The notes below the pieces were generated by a model, which ran no database searches, was not told where the DNA came from, and was given only the letters and a program-made list of their open reading frames with translations. This document shows, piece by piece, positions 25,304 through 34,862 of a stretch of DNA of 64,000 nt. Positions within the stretch are counted from its first letter, which is position 1. Each line of letters starts with the position of its first letter. Origin of the DNA: an uncultured Collinsella sp. (GTDB taxonomy: Bacteria; Actinomycetota; Coriobacteriia; Coriobacteriales; Coriobacteriaceae). The translations under genes and the position numbers were made by a program. The stretch lies in assembly GCA_900542945.1 (NCBI GenBank), contig UQPI01000004.1:1-64000 (forward strand). The letters run 5' to 3'.

Positions 25304-26659
25304 ATGCTTCTGGTCGCTAACGGTTCCGTTTTTACCCGCAACGCTCAGACCCCGTTTATTCCAAACGGTGCGGTCGCCATTGACGGAGATACGATCGTCG
25401 AAGTGGGCCCCGAGTGCGAGCTCAAGGCCAAGTACCCGGATGCCGAGTACGTCGACGCCCAGGGCAACCTCATCATGCCCGGACTCATCAACTGCCACAC
25501 CCACATCTACTCGGGTCTGGCCCGCGGCCTTGCCATTAAGGGCTGCAACCCCACCAACTTCCTGGAGAATCTTGAGCAGCAGTGGTGGAAGATCGACGAC
25601 AACCTGACGCTCGACGGCACCAAGGCCAGCGCCTATGCCACGATTCTTGACTCCATCCGCGATGGCGTCACCACGATCTTCGATCACCACGCGAGCTTCT
25701 GCGAGATCCCAGGCAGCCTCTTTACCATTAAGGATGCAGCTCAGGAGCTGGGCATGCGTTCGTGCCTGTGCTACGAGGTCTCCGACCGCCGCGGTCAGGA
25801 AAAATGCGACCAGGCCATTGCCGAGAACGCCGAGTTTGCCCAGTGGGCCGCCAAGGAGCGTCGCGATAACGACAACCACATGATTGCCGCCATGTTTGGC
25901 GGTCACGCCACCTTTACGCTGTCGGACGAGACCATGGACAAGATGGCCGAGGCCAACAACGGTCTGACCGGCTTCCACATCCATGTGTGCGAGGGCATGA
26001 ATGACGTGTGGGATTCCCGCCTCAACCGCGGCGGCATCAGCCCCGTCGAGCGCCTGCTGCAACACAATCTGCTGGGTCCCGACACCATGCTCGGCCACTG
26101 CATCCACGTGACGCCCGCCGAGATGGACATCGTCAAGGAGTCCGGCACCTGGCTCGTCAACAACCCCGAATCCAATATGGACAACGCCGTGGGCTGCGCC
26201 CCCGTGCTCGAGTTCTTCCGCCGCGGCATCCCCGTGTGCATGGGCACCGACGCCTACACCCACGATATGCTCGAGAGCCTTAAGGTCTTCCTGATCATTC
26301 AGCGCCACAACGCCGCTATGCCCAACGTGGGCTGGTGCGAGGCCATGACCATGCTGTTCGAGAACAACGCCAAGATGGCGAGCAAGTACTTCGATCGCAG
26401 GCTCGGTGTGCTCGAGGCCGGGGCTGCCGCCGACGTCATCGTTATGGACTACAAGCCCTTTACGCCGCTGAGCGAGGAGAACATCGACGGCCACATGCTT
26501 TTTGGCATGATGGGCAAAAACTGCCGCACCACCATCATCAACGGCCGCGTCCTGTACAAGGATCGCGAGTTTGTCGGTATCGATGAAGAAAAGATCAACG
26601 CGTGGACCATGGCTGAGTCCAAGAAGCTCTGGAGCACGCTCAACGATCGCACCTACTAA
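25304..26659 (+). CDS. ssnA: SsnA-type aminohydrolase
   Basis: SsnA is an amidohydrolase-superfamily enzyme found with ygfK and xdhD in anaerobic purine-degrading bacteria, where it is needed for growth on purines; a deaminase/amidohydrolase role on a purine-derived ring is likely. The 451-residue product has the metal-binding NCHTHIYSG (His65, His67), later histidines in HIHVCEGMND and LGHCIHVTPAEMD, and the acidic GTDAYTHD. ATG 25304 follows GAAGGGAG. It is the first gene of ssnA-ygfK-ferredoxin-xdhD. Confidence 0.9.
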   Translation: MLLVANGSVFTRNAQTPFIPNGAVAIDGDTIVEVGPECELKAKYPDAEYVDAQGNLIMPGLINCHTHIYSGLARGLAIKGCNPTNFLENLEQQWWKIDDNLTLDGTKASAYATILDSIRDGVTTIFDHHASFCEIPGSLFTIKDAAQELGMRSCLCYEVSDRRGQEKCDQAIAENAEFAQWAAKERRDNDNHMIAAMFGGHATFTLSDETMDKMAEANNGLTGFHIHVCEGMNDVWDSRLNRGGISPVERLLQHNLLGPDTMLGHCIHVTPAEMDIVKESGTWLVNNPESNMDNAVGCAPVLEFFRRGIPVCMGTDAYTHDMLESLKVFLIIQRHNAAMPNVGWCEAMTMLFENNAKMASKYFDRRLGVLEAGAAADVIVMDYKPFTPLSEENIDGHMLFGMMGKNCRTTIINGRVLYKDREFVGIDEEKINAWTMAESKKLWSTLNDRTY

Positions 26660-26663
26660 TTAC

Positions 26664-26720
26664 AAGTAGATTCGCGCGCGTCGGATGTTTCGCCGCATCC
26701 GGCGCGCGCATGGGCGGCCT
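26664..26720 (+). promoter_or_regulatory. GC-rich hairpin between ssnA and ygfK
   Basis: GCGCGCG...CGGATG near 26674-26688 pairs with CATCCG...CGCGCGC near 26696-26709, with no T-run after it. It may stabilise or partially attenuate the transcript between ssnA and ygfK. Confidence 0.4.
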
Positions 26721-26807
26721 CCGCGGGGTCGCCGGCGCTGTGCCAGCGCTACACCGTATTTGCGCCCGCCGCGCGGTCTCGCCGGGCGTTACAGAGAGGA
26801 GCTCATT

Positions 26808-29807
26808 ATGAGCGACATCATGAGGCCGATCCCGTTTTCGCAGCTGATGAACTGGATCATCGAAGAGCACAAGACTCAGGGCGCCGTCTTTGGCGTGCGC
26901 AAGATGGTCACGGCCAACCAGAAGGGCGCGCTTCCCATTTTCGACGAGCGCATCGAGACTCCGTTTGGCCCGGCCGCCGGTCCCAACACGCAGCTTGCCC
27001 AGAACATCGTGGCATCCTATGTGGCTGGTTCCCGCTTCTTTGAGCTCAAGACCGTCCAGGTTATGGACGGCGAGGAGCTTTCCCGTTGCGTCAACAAGCC
27101 CTGCATCGTGGCTCAGGACGAGTGCTACAACTGCGAATGGTCGACCGAGCTCGAGGTTCCGCAGGCCTTTGCCGAGTACGTGAAGGCATGGTTTGCCTGC
27201 CACCTGATCGCTCGCGAGTACGGTCTGGGCAGCCCGGACGGCTTTGTCTTCAACATGTCGGTGGGCTATGACCTGGAGGGTATCAAGAGCCCCAAGGTCG
27301 ACGCCTACATCGAGGGCATGAAGGACGCCAGCGGCTCCGAGGTTTGGAACGAGTGCCGCACGTGGGCTCTCGCCAACCTGGACAAGTTTGAGCATGTCGA
27401 CGCCGCGTTTGTCGAGTCCATCCCGGCGCGCGTCTCCAACTCCATCACCGAGTCTACCCTGCATGGCTGCCCGCCGGCGGAAATCGAGCGCATCGCGACC
27501 TATCTGATCACCGAGAAGGGCCTCAACACCTACATCAAGTGCAACCCCACGCTGCTGGGCTATGAGTTTGCACGTCAGCGCCTCAACGAGCTGGGCTTTG
27601 ACTATATCGTCTTCGATGACACACACTTCCGCGAGGACCTGCAGTGGGTCGACGCCGTGCCCATGTTCGAGCGCCTGATTGCCCTGTGCGCCGAGCGCGG
27701 CCTGGAGTTTGGCGTCAAGCTCACCAACACCTTCCCCGTCGACGTGACGAGGAACGAGCTGCCTTCCACCGAGATGTATATGTCCGGCCGTTCGTTGTTC
27801 TCGCTGACCATCGAGGCTGCCCGCCGCATTACCGAGCAGTTTGACGGCAAGCTGCGCATCAGCTACTCCGGTGGTGCCACGGTCTACAACATCCGCGCCC
27901 TGTATGATGCCGGTATTTGGCCCGTTACCCTGGCGACCGACGTGCTCAAGCCCGGTGGCTACGAGCGCTTTAGCCAGATGGCCGGCGAGTTTACCGACCT
28001 GGATGGCAAGCCGTTCGCGGGCGTCTCTCTCGAGGCCGTGACTGCGATCCAGACCGACTCGCTCACCAACCCGCTCTACAAGAAGCCGCTGCGCCCGCTG
28101 CCCGACCGCAAGGTCGCCGGTAAGAGCCCGCTTTCCGACTGCTTTACCACGCCTTGCCGTACGAGCTGCCCCATCCAGCAGGATATCCCTGCCTATCTGG
28201 CGGCTGTTGACGAGGGCCGCTACGAGGACGCGCTCAACATCATCATCGAGCGCAACGCCCTGCCGTTCATTACCGGTACCATCTGCCCGCATCCCTGCGG
28301 CCGTGCCTGCGAGCGTGCATTCTACGAGCCCGAGGGCGCCCAGATTCGCGCCAGCAAGCTCAAGGCCGCCCGCGAGGCCATGACCGCCGTGCTGCCCAAG
28401 CTGCGCACCCAGGCCATCGCCAACGACGGTGAGCGCAACGTTGCCGTTATCGGCGGCGGCCCGGCTGGTCTGGCGACGGCATTCTTCCTGACGCGTGCCG
28501 GCGTGCCCGTCACCATCTTCGAGGCCCGCGATTCGCTCGGCGGCGTGGTCCGTCACGTCATCCCCGAGTTCCGCATTGCGAACGACGATATCTCCCACGA
28601 TACCGAGCTCTGCCTGGCCTTTGGCGCCAAGGTGCAGCTCAATGCTCGCGTGGAGTCCATCGACGAGCTCAAGTCCCAGGGCTTTACTGACGTGGTCGTG
28701 GCCACCGGTGCCTGGATGCCCGGCTCTGCAGGCTTGGGCGAGGGTGCCGAACTCGATGTGCTGGAGTTCCTCGAGGCCGCCAAGAAGGGCGAGAAGCTCG
28801 AGCTGGGCGAGGACGTCGTGGTCATTGGTGCCGGCAACACCGCCATGGACGCCGCCCGCGTGGCCAAGCGCCTGGCAGGCGTGAAGAACGTGCGCCTGGT
28901 GTATCGCCGTACCAAGAAGCAGATGCCCGCCGACGAGGAAGAGCTCGATCTTGCTCTTGCCGACGGCGTTGAGTTCTGCGAGCTGCTGGCGCCCAAGGCA
29001 CTCAACGGCGCCGTGCTGACCTGCGATGTTATGGAGCTTGGCGAGCCGGATGCAAGCGGCCGTCGCAGTCCCGTCGCCACGAGCGAGACCGTCGAGCTTC
29101 CCGCCACCACGGTGATCTGCGCCGTGGGCGAGGGCATCGATGCCAGCCTGTACGATGCCGCGGGCGTCGAGCACGACCGCCGCGGCAGCCTTGCCGCCAC
29201 CTCCACCGGCGTCGAGGGCGTCTGGGCTGCGGGCGACTGCCGCCGCGGTCCTGCCACCGTGGTCGAGGCTATTGCCGACGCCGCCGAGGTCGCCCGTGCC
29301 ATCGCCGGCGTGGACTTTAACAAGTACGCCGACTGCAACGAGCAGGCCGGTCGCGAGGACACCTGCTACGAGCGCAAGGGGTCGCTGTGCCGTGACAAGC
29401 GCAACTGCACCAAGACCCGCTGCCTGGGCTGCGGCTCGGTGTGCGAGGTCTGCTGCGACGTGTGCCCCAACCGCGCCAACGTGGCAATTAAGGTGCCGGG
29501 CCTGGCCAAGCATCAGGTCGTCCATGTCGACGGCATGTGCAACGAGTGCGGCAACTGCGCCGTGTTCTGCCCCTACCAGGAGGGTCGTCCCTACAAGGAC
29601 AAGCTCACCCTGTTCTGGAGCGAGGAGGACATGGAGAACTCCGAGAACGAGGGATTCCTGGCCGTGGGCGAGGATCACTTTAAGGTCCGCGTGGCCGGCA
29701 CGGTCCGCACCGTCTCGGTCGATGCCGTCAACACCGGCCTTCCCGAGGCCGTCCGCCTGACCATCAGGGCTGTGCGCGACAACTATTCGTACCTTCTTAA
29801 GAAATAG
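26808..29807 (+). CDS. ygfK: YgfK flavin/Fe-S oxidoreductase (putative selenate reductase subunit)
   Basis: The 999-residue protein has an N-terminal TIM-barrel-like region (about 1-430) and then a glutamate-synthase small-subunit-like module. The module has a cysteine cluster (CFTTPCRTSCP, about 445; CPHPCGRACE, about 490), a flavin/NAD Rossmann motif GGGPAGLATA near 550 and a second GAGNTAMDAARV near 674. C-terminal ferredoxin motifs follow (CLGCGSVCEVCCDVCP, CNECGNCAVFCP, about 868-930). YgfK is linked to selenium-dependent molybdenum hydroxylases and anaerobic purine degradation. It probably moves electrons between NAD(P)H and purine intermediates. ATG 26808 follows GAGAGGAG. Confidence 0.92.
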   Translation: MSDIMRPIPFSQLMNWIIEEHKTQGAVFGVRKMVTANQKGALPIFDERIETPFGPAAGPNTQLAQNIVASYVAGSRFFELKTVQVMDGEELSRCVNKPCIVAQDECYNCEWSTELEVPQAFAEYVKAWFACHLIAREYGLGSPDGFVFNMSVGYDLEGIKSPKVDAYIEGMKDASGSEVWNECRTWALANLDKFEHVDAAFVESIPARVSNSITESTLHGCPPAEIERIATYLITEKGLNTYIKCNPTLLGYEFARQRLNELGFDYIVFDDTHFREDLQWVDAVPMFERLIALCAERGLEFGVKLTNTFPVDVTRNELPSTEMYMSGRSLFSLTIEAARRITEQFDGKLRISYSGGATVYNIRALYDAGIWPVTLATDVLKPGGYERFSQMAGEFTDLDGKPFAGVSLEAVTAIQTDSLTNPLYKKPLRPLPDRKVAGKSPLSDCFTTPCRTSCPIQQDIPAYLAAVDEGRYEDALNIIIERNALPFITGTICPHPCGRACERAFYEPEGAQIRASKLKAAREAMTAVLPKLRTQAIANDGERNVAVIGGGPAGLATAFFLTRAGVPVTIFEARDSLGGVVRHVIPEFRIANDDISHDTELCLAFGAKVQLNARVESIDELKSQGFTDVVVATGAWMPGSAGLGEGAELDVLEFLEAAKKGEKLELGEDVVVIGAGNTAMDAARVAKRLAGVKNVRLVYRRTKKQMPADEEELDLALADGVEFCELLAPKALNGAVLTCDVMELGEPDASGRRSPVATSETVELPATTVICAVGEGIDASLYDAAGVEHDRRGSLAATSTGVEGVWAAGDCRRGPATVVEAIADAAEVARAIAGVDFNKYADCNEQAGREDTCYERKGSLCRDKRNCTKTRCLGCGSVCEVCCDVCPNRANVAIKVPGLAKHQVVHVDGMCNECGNCAVFCPYQEGRPYKDKLTLFWSEEDMENSENEGFLAVGEDHFKVRVAGTVRTVSVDAVNTGLPEAVRLTIRAVRDNYSYLLKK

Positions 29808-29818
29808 GCGAGTCACTT

Positions 29819-30298
29819 ATGGCCAAATCCATTCAACATAACGTGGCCTACGTTGCCTGCGGAAGCGGTTGCGCCTCCGCAGGCGGCGACGCCCGCTGCA
29901 GCGAAGGCTGCATTGGCTGTGGCGCCTGTGTCACGGCCTGTCCCCACGGTGCCATTGCGCTGGTCGATGGCATCGCCCGCGTGGATCGCTCAAAGTGCAC
30001 GGGCTGCGGCCTGTGCGGCATGGCGTGCCCGCAGCGCGTGATTGCCTTCGTTCCCGGCTACCAGAACATCCTGGTGCGCTGCAATAACACCGACAAGGGT
30101 GCCATTGCGCGCAAGATTTGCGACACGAGCTGCATCGGTTGCGGTATGTGCGTCAAAAAGTGCCCTGCCGGCGCTATCCGTATCGAGGACAACTGCGCCC
30201 ATATCGACGGCGCGGACTGCCTGTCGTGCGGCATGTGCGCCGTCGTCTGCCCGCATGGCGCCATTCACGACCGCACCGGCATCGCCGCCGGCGTGTAG
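29819..30298 (+). CDS. Polyferredoxin with four [4Fe-4S] motifs
   Basis: The 159-residue protein has four CxxCxxCxxxC(P) motifs: CIGCGACVTACP, CTGCGLCGMACP, CIGCGMCVKKCP and CLSCGMCAVVCP, plus extra N-terminal cysteines. The arrangement resembles the C-terminal half of RnfB-like ferredoxins. Lying 11 nt after ygfK and 12 nt before xdhD, it is the obvious electron carrier between the two enzymes. The cluster shows no FAD-binding xanthine dehydrogenase subunit, which makes this carrier more important. Confidence 0.88.
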   Translation: MAKSIQHNVAYVACGSGCASAGGDARCSEGCIGCGACVTACPHGAIALVDGIARVDRSKCTGCGLCGMACPQRVIAFVPGYQNILVRCNNTDKGAIARKICDTSCIGCGMCVKKCPAGAIRIEDNCAHIDGADCLSCGMCAVVCPHGAIHDRTGIAAGV

Positions 30299-30310
30299 AA
30301 GGGAATCACC

Positions 30311-33088
30311 ATGGCACAGGAATTCACTTTTACCGTTAACGGCGTGGAGCGCACAACGACTCAGAACAAGCCGCTGCTGCGCTACCTGCGCGACGACCTG
30401 CACATCCATTCCGCCAAGGACGGCTGCTCCGAGGGCGCCTGCGGCACCTGCACCATCCATGTGGACGGTGCCGCCGTCAAGGCGTGCGTACTGACCACTG
30501 CTCTTGCCGCCGGTCGCAACATCGTGACTGTCGAGGGCCTGCCCGAGGACGTGCGCGAGGCCTTTGTGTACGCCTTTGGCGCCGTGGGCGCCGTGCAGTG
30601 CGGTTTTTGCATCCCCGGCATGGTCATGGCGGGCGCGGCGCTCATCGCCGAGGACCCCGAGCCCACCGAGGAGCAGATCAAGTACGCCATCCGCGGCAAC
30701 GTCTGCCGCTGCACCGGCTACAAAAAGATTATCGAGGGCATTTCGCTGGCCGCTGCGGTGCTCCGCGGCGAAAAGCAGATCGACGAGGATCTGGAGCGCG
30801 GCGACGACTACGGCGTGGGCAAGCGCGCCTTCCGTATCGACGTGCGCAAGAAGGTGCTCGGCGAGGGCAAGTATCCCGACGACATCGACGAGCTCGATCA
30901 GCCGGGCCTGACCTATGCCAGCGCCGTGCGCTCCAAGTACCCGCGCGCCCGTGTGCTCTCCATCGATACCTCCAAGGCTGAGGCCCTGCCCGGTGTGGTG
31001 GGCATCCTGCGCGCCGAGGACGTGCCGGTCAACCAGGTCGGCCACCTTATCCAGGATTGGGACGTCATGATTGCGGCGGGCGATATCACCCGTTGCGTGG
31101 GCGATGCCATTGTGCTGGTGGTTGCCGAGGACGAGGCGACGCTCGAGAAGGCCAAGAAGCTCGTAAAGATCGATTACGAGCCGCTGGAGCCCGTGCGCAA
31201 CATTGTCGAGGCCAGGGCTGCCGACGCCCCGCGCCTGCACGACAGTTTCTTTGCCTTTGGCAACACGGTGGAGCTCAAGGACAACGTGTGCCAGAGCCGT
31301 CACGTGACGCGCGGCGACGCCGCCAAGGCGCTGGCAGAGAGCGCGTTCACCGTGACGCAGCGCTTTACCACGCCCTTTACCGAGCATGCCTTCTTGGAGC
31401 CCGAGTGCGCCGTTGCCTTCCCGTACAAGAACGGCGTCAAGGTGCAGTCGACCGACCAGGGTGCCTACGACACGCGCAAAGAGTGTGCCCACATGTTTGG
31501 CTGGGATAGCGAACCCGAGCGCGTGGTCGTCGAGACCATGCTCGTGGGCGGTGGTTTTGGCGGCAAGGAGGACGTGTCCATCCAGCACTTGGCCGCGCTC
31601 GCCGCATATAAGTTCCAGCGTCCTGTGAAGTGCAAGCTCACGCGTGCCGAGTCGCTTGCGTTCCATCCCAAGCGTCATGCCATGGACGGCACCTTTACGC
31701 TGGGTTGCGACGCCGAGGGCAACTTTACCGGCCTGGACTGCGAGATCAACTTTGATACCGGCGCCTACGCATCGCTGTGCGGCCCGGTGCTCGAGCGCGC
31801 CTGCACGCATGCCGTCGGCCCCTACAAGTACCAGAACACCGACATCCGCGGCTTTGGCTACTACACCAACAACCCGCCCGCCGGCGCGTACCGCGGCTTT
31901 GGCGTGTGCCAGTCCGAGTTTGCGCTCGAGAGCCTGATCGACCTGCTGGCAGAAAAGGTCGGCCTGGATCCGTGGGAGATCCGCTACCGAAACGCCATCG
32001 AGCCGGGCGAGGTTTTGCCCAACGGCCAGATTGCCGATTGCTCCACGGCGCTGAAGGAGACACTGCTCGAGGTCAAGGATGCCTACTATGCGCATCCCGG
32101 ACACGCCGGTATTGCCTGCGCCATGAAGAACGCCGGCGTGGGCGTGGGCCTACCCGATGCCGGTCGCTGCAAGGTTCGCGTCGAGGATGGCCGCGCCGTG
32201 GTCTACGCCGCCACGTCCGACATCGGCCAGGGCTGCAACACGGTCTTTTTGCAGGACGTTGCCGAGGCGTGCGGTCTGCCGCTGAGCTGCATCGCCAACG
32301 GCGAGTGCTCCACCGAGAACGCTCCCGACTCCGGCACCACGTCTGGTTCGCGTCAGACGGTCGTGACCGGCGAGGCCGTGCGCGGCGCCGCCTTCCTGCT
32401 GCGCGACGCCATGGTTGGCATCGAGGCTGGCAAGCCTGCGCCTACCGCCCCGGTGAGCGCGCATGGCGACGGCGTCAAGATCGAGTACGACGACGGCCGC
32501 GCCTATCAATTGCGCACGCAGGAGCTCGTCGCCGGCCAGGGCATGCATCCTCAGGATCCCGCGACCGCCATCAAGGCGCTCGAGGGATGCGAGTTTGGCT
32601 ACGTGTATCTGGAGCCGACCGACAAGCTGGGTGCCGACGTTCCCAACCCCAAGAGCCACATCTGCTACGGCTTTGCCACGCACGTGGTCATTCTGGATGA
32701 TGACGGCCGCGTGAGCGAGGTCTATGCCGCGCACGATTCCGGCAAGGTGGTCAACCCCATCTCCATTCAGGGTCAGATCGAAGGCGGCGTGCTCATGGGT
32801 ATGGGCTATGCGCTTACCGAGGACTGGCCGCTCAAGGACTGCGTGCCCCAGGCAAGGTACGGCACACTCGGGCTGTTCCGTGCGCCCGAGATTCCGGATA
32901 TCCACGCCATCTACGTGGAGAAGGACGAACTGCTGCCCGTGGCATACGGCGGCAAGGGCATCGGCGAGATCGCAACGATCCCCACGGCGCCCGCCGTGCA
33001 GAACGCCTACCGCGCGTTTGACGGCAAGCTGCGTCCGGATCTGCCCATGGTGGATACGCCGTACAGCCGCGCCCGTCACCGCGGGTAG
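30311..33088 (+). CDS. xdhD: XdhD-type selenium-linked molybdenum hydroxylase (xanthine dehydrogenase family)
   Basis: A fused 925-residue protein. Residues 1-155 hold two [2Fe-2S] domains (Cys39, Cys44, Cys47, Cys59; then QCGFCIPG and NVCRCTGY). From about 170 onward is the molybdopterin domain with VGGGFGGKED, AGAYRGFGVCQSEFA and the C-terminal GGKGIGEI, which carries the expected catalytic glutamate. It would hydroxylate or dehydroxylate a purine ring. No FAD domain is present, so electrons probably leave through the polyferredoxin and YgfK. YqeB, YqeC, XdhC and MocA homologues in the window would mature its cofactor. Confidence 0.92.
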   Translation: MAQEFTFTVNGVERTTTQNKPLLRYLRDDLHIHSAKDGCSEGACGTCTIHVDGAAVKACVLTTALAAGRNIVTVEGLPEDVREAFVYAFGAVGAVQCGFCIPGMVMAGAALIAEDPEPTEEQIKYAIRGNVCRCTGYKKIIEGISLAAAVLRGEKQIDEDLERGDDYGVGKRAFRIDVRKKVLGEGKYPDDIDELDQPGLTYASAVRSKYPRARVLSIDTSKAEALPGVVGILRAEDVPVNQVGHLIQDWDVMIAAGDITRCVGDAIVLVVAEDEATLEKAKKLVKIDYEPLEPVRNIVEARAADAPRLHDSFFAFGNTVELKDNVCQSRHVTRGDAAKALAESAFTVTQRFTTPFTEHAFLEPECAVAFPYKNGVKVQSTDQGAYDTRKECAHMFGWDSEPERVVVETMLVGGGFGGKEDVSIQHLAALAAYKFQRPVKCKLTRAESLAFHPKRHAMDGTFTLGCDAEGNFTGLDCEINFDTGAYASLCGPVLERACTHAVGPYKYQNTDIRGFGYYTNNPPAGAYRGFGVCQSEFALESLIDLLAEKVGLDPWEIRYRNAIEPGEVLPNGQIADCSTALKETLLEVKDAYYAHPGHAGIACAMKNAGVGVGLPDAGRCKVRVEDGRAVVYAATSDIGQGCNTVFLQDVAEACGLPLSCIANGECSTENAPDSGTTSGSRQTVVTGEAVRGAAFLLRDAMVGIEAGKPAPTAPVSAHGDGVKIEYDDGRAYQLRTQELVAGQGMHPQDPATAIKALEGCEFGYVYLEPTDKLGADVPNPKSHICYGFATHVVILDDDGRVSEVYAAHDSGKVVNPISIQGQIEGGVLMGMGYALTEDWPLKDCVPQARYGTLGLFRAPEIPDIHAIYVEKDELLPVAYGGKGIGEIATIPTAPAVQNAYRAFDGKLRPDLPMVDTPYSRARHRG

Positions 33089-33156
33089 GGTAGGGCGCGG
33101 ACAGCCATTGCTGACTGCCGTCTGCGCTTGCCATCAACTATATAAGCTGCGCCTTT

Positions 33157-33188
33157 GGCCCCAGCTCCATCGTGAGCCGGGGCCTTTT
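33157..33188 (+). terminator. Terminator after xdhD
   Basis: GGCCCC (33157-33162) and GCTC (33164-33167) pair with GAGC (33174-33177) and GGGGCC (33179-33184), followed by TTTT. A related sequence (AGCTC...GAGCT, GGGCCTTTTG) occurs at about 35151-35176 beside the second repeat array. Confidence 0.8.
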
Positions 33189-33208
33189 GCTTGAAGCACC
33201 TCCGCATA

Positions 33209-33532
33209 CGGAAACTGCGTCCCAGATTTCGGCTCCAGAATGGGATGCGCTTTCCGGTTGGAGCTTCAAACGGAAAGTGCATCCCGGAATCCGCGCCTGG
33301 AATGGGACACACTTTCCGGAACAGCCCTCAACCGGAAACTGCGGCCCGGAATCGATGCTCAGAATGGGATGCGCTTTCCGAATCGCCTTCAGGCGGAAAT
33401 TGCATCCCATTCCGAGTCTTCATTCTGGGACACGCTTTCCGCAAGGAGCTTCGTCGGGAAAGCGCATCCCATTTTGAGCACTCAGTCTGGGACATGGTTT
33501 CCGCGGGTGCTGCCAACCGGAAAGCGTGTCCC
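33209..33532. repeat. Tandem array 1 of a 62-bp palindromic repeat
   Basis: Six units start at 33209, 33271, 33333, 33394, 33455 and 33518 (the last is a half unit). Each full unit is an imperfect palindrome, for example CGGAAACTGCGTCCC ... GGGATGCGCTTTCCG. The sequence between arms also varies, so this is not a CRISPR array. Reading frames across it are by-products of the repeat. A matching array lies at 34863-35096. Confidence 0.85.
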
Positions 33533-33568
33533 GGTTTGGCAGGCAGACGGGCATAAGCTCAGCAGCTC

Positions 33569-34567
33569 CTACAGGTCTACCTCGTTGAGCCATGTCGGCA
33601 GCGCGGTCTGCCGGATGCCTGCCGTCTGCAGCTTTTTCGCGAGCAGTCCTGCCGAGCGGACTTCGCTCATGGTAAAGCGCAGCAGAGGGTGACCGTAGAG
33701 CGATAGGTGTGCCTCGCGCTGTCGTTCGGCAACGAGCGCCTCGGCGGTGGTGCGTCCGGCCAGCATGGTCTGGTCGGTATATTTGATGAGCCCGTCGAGC
33801 TCGCCCAGCGTGAGTTCCCGCGCCTGGCGCTCCCAGGCAAAGTCCGTTCGTATGGGCTTGGCCGAATCGAAGGGGTCCGTCAGCTCGTATTGAAGCCAGT
33901 CGGGCGCAAAGCCCGTCTCGATCATGACGGCTCGGGCGACCGATTCCCCGCCGCTCTCGGCGCGGGCGTCGGCATATCGAAGCGTTGTGAGGGCGGTGCG
34001 AATCGCGCGACCATTGCGGGCGGTCGCTCGTTGCTCAACGGCCTCCATCAGCTGTTCCGGCGCAAGGCCGAGCTTTGAGATCGCAGAATCGGCAATGGGC
34101 ATGCCGTCGGCAAAACCAGTTTGCAGCAGGCAATCTGGTGCCGTTTGGATGGGCGGCGTTACCGATACGCCGGCTCTGCGTATTGCTCCGGCCGGCTCAA
34201 TCTGGTGTCGCTGAATATGTGCGCCCGGACGAGCCGACGGCTTTGTCGAGCTGCAAACATGCACGACGTTCAGGTGTCGCCACGAGACCTCGAGCCCCAG
34301 CAGGTAGGCTGCCGAAAACGAGCAGAACGTCCAATCGGGATGGATGATCGCAAGGGCGCGGATAATCTCGCAATGGCGTTGCGCTCGGTTGAGTTCATCC
34401 CAGCGCGGTTTTCGCGCAAACAGCCCCGGCATGGGCGAGACAACCGTGCCGCCGGTGCGCCGAAGGAGCGCTTTGCGGATTGCCGTGCTCGGGGGAATCA
34501 GACAGCGCCCCTCTTGTTCGGCTTGAGTGAGCAGTTGGTCGATGAGCTGGTCATTGCAATGGGTCAT
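33569..34567 (-). CDS. AbiEi/nuclease-like protein between repeat arrays
   Basis: The 332-residue protein has an N-terminal part resembling the winged-helix/AbiEi-type domains of type IV antitoxins (TVVSPMPGLFARKPRWDELN, then FCSFSAAYLLGLEV). The C-terminal half has a possible PD-(D/E)XK core: RTDFAWERQ followed by GELDGLIKYTD, an E-x-D-G-x-x-K pattern. AGGAGG lies 9 nt before ATG 34567. No cognate AbiEii toxin is next to it. A defence or abortive-infection role is a guess from fold and setting; I do not recognise a named family with certainty. Confidence 0.55.
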   Translation of the reverse strand: MTHCNDQLIDQLLTQAEQEGRCLIPPSTAIRKALLRRTGGTVVSPMPGLFARKPRWDELNRAQRHCEIIRALAIIHPDWTFCSFSAAYLLGLEVSWRHLNVVHVCSSTKPSARPGAHIQRHQIEPAGAIRRAGVSVTPPIQTAPDCLLQTGFADGMPIADSAISKLGLAPEQLMEAVEQRATARNGRAIRTALTTLRYADARAESGGESVARAVMIETGFAPDWLQYELTDPFDSAKPIRTDFAWERQARELTLGELDGLIKYTDQTMLAGRTTAEALVAERQREAHLSLYGHPLLRFTMSEVRSAGLLAKKLQTAGIRQTALPTWLNEVDL

Positions 34568-34862
34568 GAGCTACCGCCTCCTTTTTGGTAGCAAAAACGT
34601 ATCAGCTGGAACTTGCCGCTCAGCTGACCAAAAGCTGACCAAAATCTAACCATGCAGGTAGATGACCTGCTTTTGGCGACATATTTCTTGTTTGAATCGG
34701 TGGGCGGTAATCGGCGACCGTGAACGGTGGCTGGATATGAAGTCTTGGTAAGTTTCGGGACGTGTACTTTTTGAAAAAGAGCATTCTATCTGCTGTTTTG
34801 TGTTTCTGGATCGCATATTTGAAGGCATGTGATAAGGGCGGCGGACTGTCGCCTTGTATCTG

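Noticed and set aside
26640..29816. Very long minus-strand open frame opposite ygfK.
   Set aside because: It is the antisense shadow of a high-GC gene: biased composition, no ribosome site, no recognisable domains.
33209..33532. Regularly spaced repeats that could be taken for a CRISPR array.
   Set aside because: The whole unit is a palindrome and the intervening sequence is also repeat-like, with no unique spacers of constant length and no cas genes.
33191..33692. Small plus-strand frames across the 62-bp array that read like hypothetical proteins.
   Set aside because: Their sequence is dictated by the palindromic repeat, all frames are similarly open, and there is no ribosome site.
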